Below are positions 62,106 to 64,000 of a stretch of DNA of 64,000 nt, in pieces. The notes beneath the pieces are model-generated. The model was given only the letters and a program-made list of their open reading frames with translations, had not been told where the DNA came from and made no database searches. Location: positions 47,652,501-47,716,500 of the forward strand of contig NC_071671.1 of assembly GCF_028554725.1 (NCBI RefSeq), read 5' to 3'. Made by a program: the position numbers and the translations under genes. This DNA comes from Zeugodacus cucurbitae (Eukaryota > Arthropoda > Insecta > Diptera > Tephritidae). Each line of letters starts with the position of its first letter. The stretch's first letter is position 1.

Positions 62106-63046
62106 GCGTCGTATAAAATTTCCAAACTATAAGATGGTATTTGAGCAAGTCTCCAAAGGCACAATTTGAACTCAGCACTGCAAAATACATTTGTTTGAAA
62201 TTTTGCACCAGGCAAAATTATGCTTTTGCTGAACGAATTTAAATGGCATTCCTCAAACACGAAACATAACTAGTATTTCAAAATGTTGAAATCAAACAAA
62301 GTAATTCATAATTAAACGTGGAGGCAGACTATGGTTCACCAACTACCTAAAGTGAAAATCACTGCCGCATTGAGCTGAAAAACTAACACATAAAAAGTAG
62401 AAACAAACCAACTGGCAAGTAGTGCAACGAATTCGTTAAGAAATCATAGTAATAAGAAAAACATACCTCACTCATAGCAACCAAAACTGATGTTCGTACA
62501 TTCTACACATTACGCACAAATACATATTTGTTATTTGTAGTTTTTTGTTTTTTTTTTTTTGTATTTTTTCATTTAAATTTTCTTTGTATTGTGTTTAAAA
62601 TTATATTTTATATATCATTAGTTTTCTTTCTCATATTACAATTAATTATGTGTTTCATGTAAAATAAATAATAATTATTTTTTTCTAAATAGAAATATTA
62701 AATCATTTGTTATATGCTTCGCCATTTCTATATAATGTACTTGCTAAGAATACGATACGCTTCAATGCATTTCAACATTGCTAAAACCTTCATTTATACC
62801 ATGCTATACGCTTTCGCCCACTTTCTTAATAAGCGCGCTCCAGCTGTTTCGCTCACCACAAAAAATATTTATGATCTTTCTTTTAATTCGCCTTCATCAT
62901 CGACTCGCACTTCCGTTACTTGCTTGCATCATTCATTGGAAAATTGCAATGTTTTTTTTTTTCATTTTCATTATCTTTTTTTAAAGCATACGTATTATAC
63001 TAAGAAATAATTATGTCGTAGCATTCTATGCAACACATTGCTCGCT
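62106..63046. other. Probable 3' untranslated region of kinesin heavy chain and flank
   Basis: No separate gene found. The part next to 63046 should be kinesin 3' UTR on the minus strand. Several AATAAA-type signals on that strand are possible, none decisive. Confidence 0.4.
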
Positions 63047-64000
63047 TTATGAGTTAACAGCACTTGCTTGTGGCATCTGGCCACCCATTACGCCGCCGCC
63101 GCTGCCGCCACCACCACCGCGTATGGCAATGTTGCCTTGGCCGGCGCGTATGGGTTTGGCGATTTGTGCCTGTGGACCACGGCGTCCGAGATGCTTCTGT
63201 CGTACCGCCTCCTTGATGCGATCCACTTCGTATTGATAGCGTTTACGATCGCGCATCGCACCCTCTTTCGCCTCTTTGAGTGCTGACTCTAACGCCTTGA
63301 CGCGCTCCATTGTGGTGCGCAGACGTTTCTCCAGCTTGGGCAATTCACAGCGCAGATCGGCATTGTCGCGCACCAATTGCTTATGCACCTTTGTCAACTG
63401 ATCGAGATTGTTTTCGAGGAAAGAGATTTTCTGCTTTTGTGCCAATGAACAGCCGTCCTCCTCGTTATCTTCGTTGATTACGGTCTTCTTGATGCGTGCC
63501 TGTCGAAAGTGAAGAAGTGTTATTTTGTGATTTTTTCTGAATTCAATAATCGTAAACACTTACCTGTAAATCTTGTACGAAGAGTTTTCTGAGGTTATGT
63601 AGCGTTTGCAATTCCTTAGCCACGGTATCTTCGAGCCCCTTCAAGTCTTTGCGTGCCTGCTCGCGTCGCTCGTTGGTGAGTATGATGTCCTGCAGCTTGT
63701 TGGACTTGTCCGCCTCTTCCTGCTTCAATTTCTCATAATCGACTGTCATCTGTTGGTGTGCCAAAATCAACTTCTGGTGCACGTCCTTCATTTCGCTCAT
63801 CTCATGCTGCTTGGCCAGTATTTCGTCTCGCAGTTCAGAAACTTGTTTGGTGTGCGCTTCACGCAGCTCATCCATTTGCGAATCGAACATGGAACGTAGC
63901 TCCTCGGCCTTCTGTTTCTCCTCGGCATTAACAGCGGACACGTGTTCGGCGGCCTTCAGTTTGGCGCATTCTTCGCGCAATGAATCGATTTGCTCCTCTA
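63047..64000 (-). CDS. Khc: Kinesin heavy chain (kinesin-1), C-terminal part, runs off the window
   Basis: Two exons are visible: 64000-63564 (continuing beyond the window) and 63499-63047, ending in SAVNS and stop. Kinesin-1 is the plus-end microtubule motor. Only stalk and tail are present here. The upstream exon is a continuous heptad coiled coil (SELRDEILAKQHEMSEMKDV, KELQTLHNLRKLFVQDLQ). The last exon continues the coil (KISFLENNLDQLTKVHKQL) and then QKHLGRRGPQAQIAKPIRAG, with the conserved autoinhibitory QIAKPIR motif that binds the motor heads. A Gly-rich end follows. The motor domain lies outside the window. Confidence 0.95.

Noticed and set aside
1..64000. tRNA, rRNA and snRNA genes
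   Set aside because: I looked for the B-box GGTTCGAATCC-type signal and other conserved RNA motifs and saw none convincing. A covariance-model scan would be decisive.

Overview
The window is animal, almost certainly dipteran, nuclear DNA. It is AT-rich, its genes are split by short GT-AG introns, and its transposons are fly-type. The gene set (kinesin heavy chain, PRMT5/capsuleen, CCDC93, BTB-Kelch proteins) and a repeat family with GTCTGTCC microsatellites and a GTTCGG-CCGAAC hairpin suggest a higher fly, perhaps a tephritid fruit fly. The species call is inference; the dipteran call is firmer.

Layout. 1-30 kb is gene-poor and reads as intergenic or intronic DNA full of transposons: a pogo-like element with perfect terminal repeats (2397-2962), copies 1-6 of an eight-copy DINE/Helentron-like family, a hAT element with an 8-bp target duplication (10531-12055) that carries a nested LINE fragment, two pogo/Tigger transposase remnants, and a LINE reverse-transcriptase fragment nested inside a Helentron-like copy (18046-19402). 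A possible 5' exon lies near 861-911.

30-45 kb holds three tandem BTB-BACK-Kelch genes (KLHL type, Cullin-3 adaptor family). Spliced reading frames of 577 aa (first) and 565 aa (third) are intact over seven exons each. The middle copy is broken: the end of exon 1 and its splice donor are deleted, and an insertion of about 28 bp in exon 4 brings a stop. Each unit has a related upstream block ending in a likely noncoding exon donor. In unit 2 a Helentron-like element and an internally deleted mariner separate that block from the coding exons. The BTB exon is nearly identical between copies while the Kelch exons have diverged strongly.

45-51 kb has a candidate small secreted protein (70 aa, two exons), a LINE RNase H/C-terminal fragment and another reverse-transcriptase fragment. 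51.6-57.8 kb holds two conserved housekeeping genes in divergent orientation: CCDC93 (minus, 10 exons, 586 aa) and PRMT5 (plus, 6 exons, 624 aa), with 717 bp between their start codons. 58-63 kb is AT-rich DNA with a LINE tail remnant, a MITE and a strongly A-rich tandem tract. The window ends in the 3' part of the kinesin heavy chain gene (minus strand).

Exon coordinates were read by eye from splice consensus, reading frame and family similarity. Summed exon lengths are divisible by three for every gene called intact.
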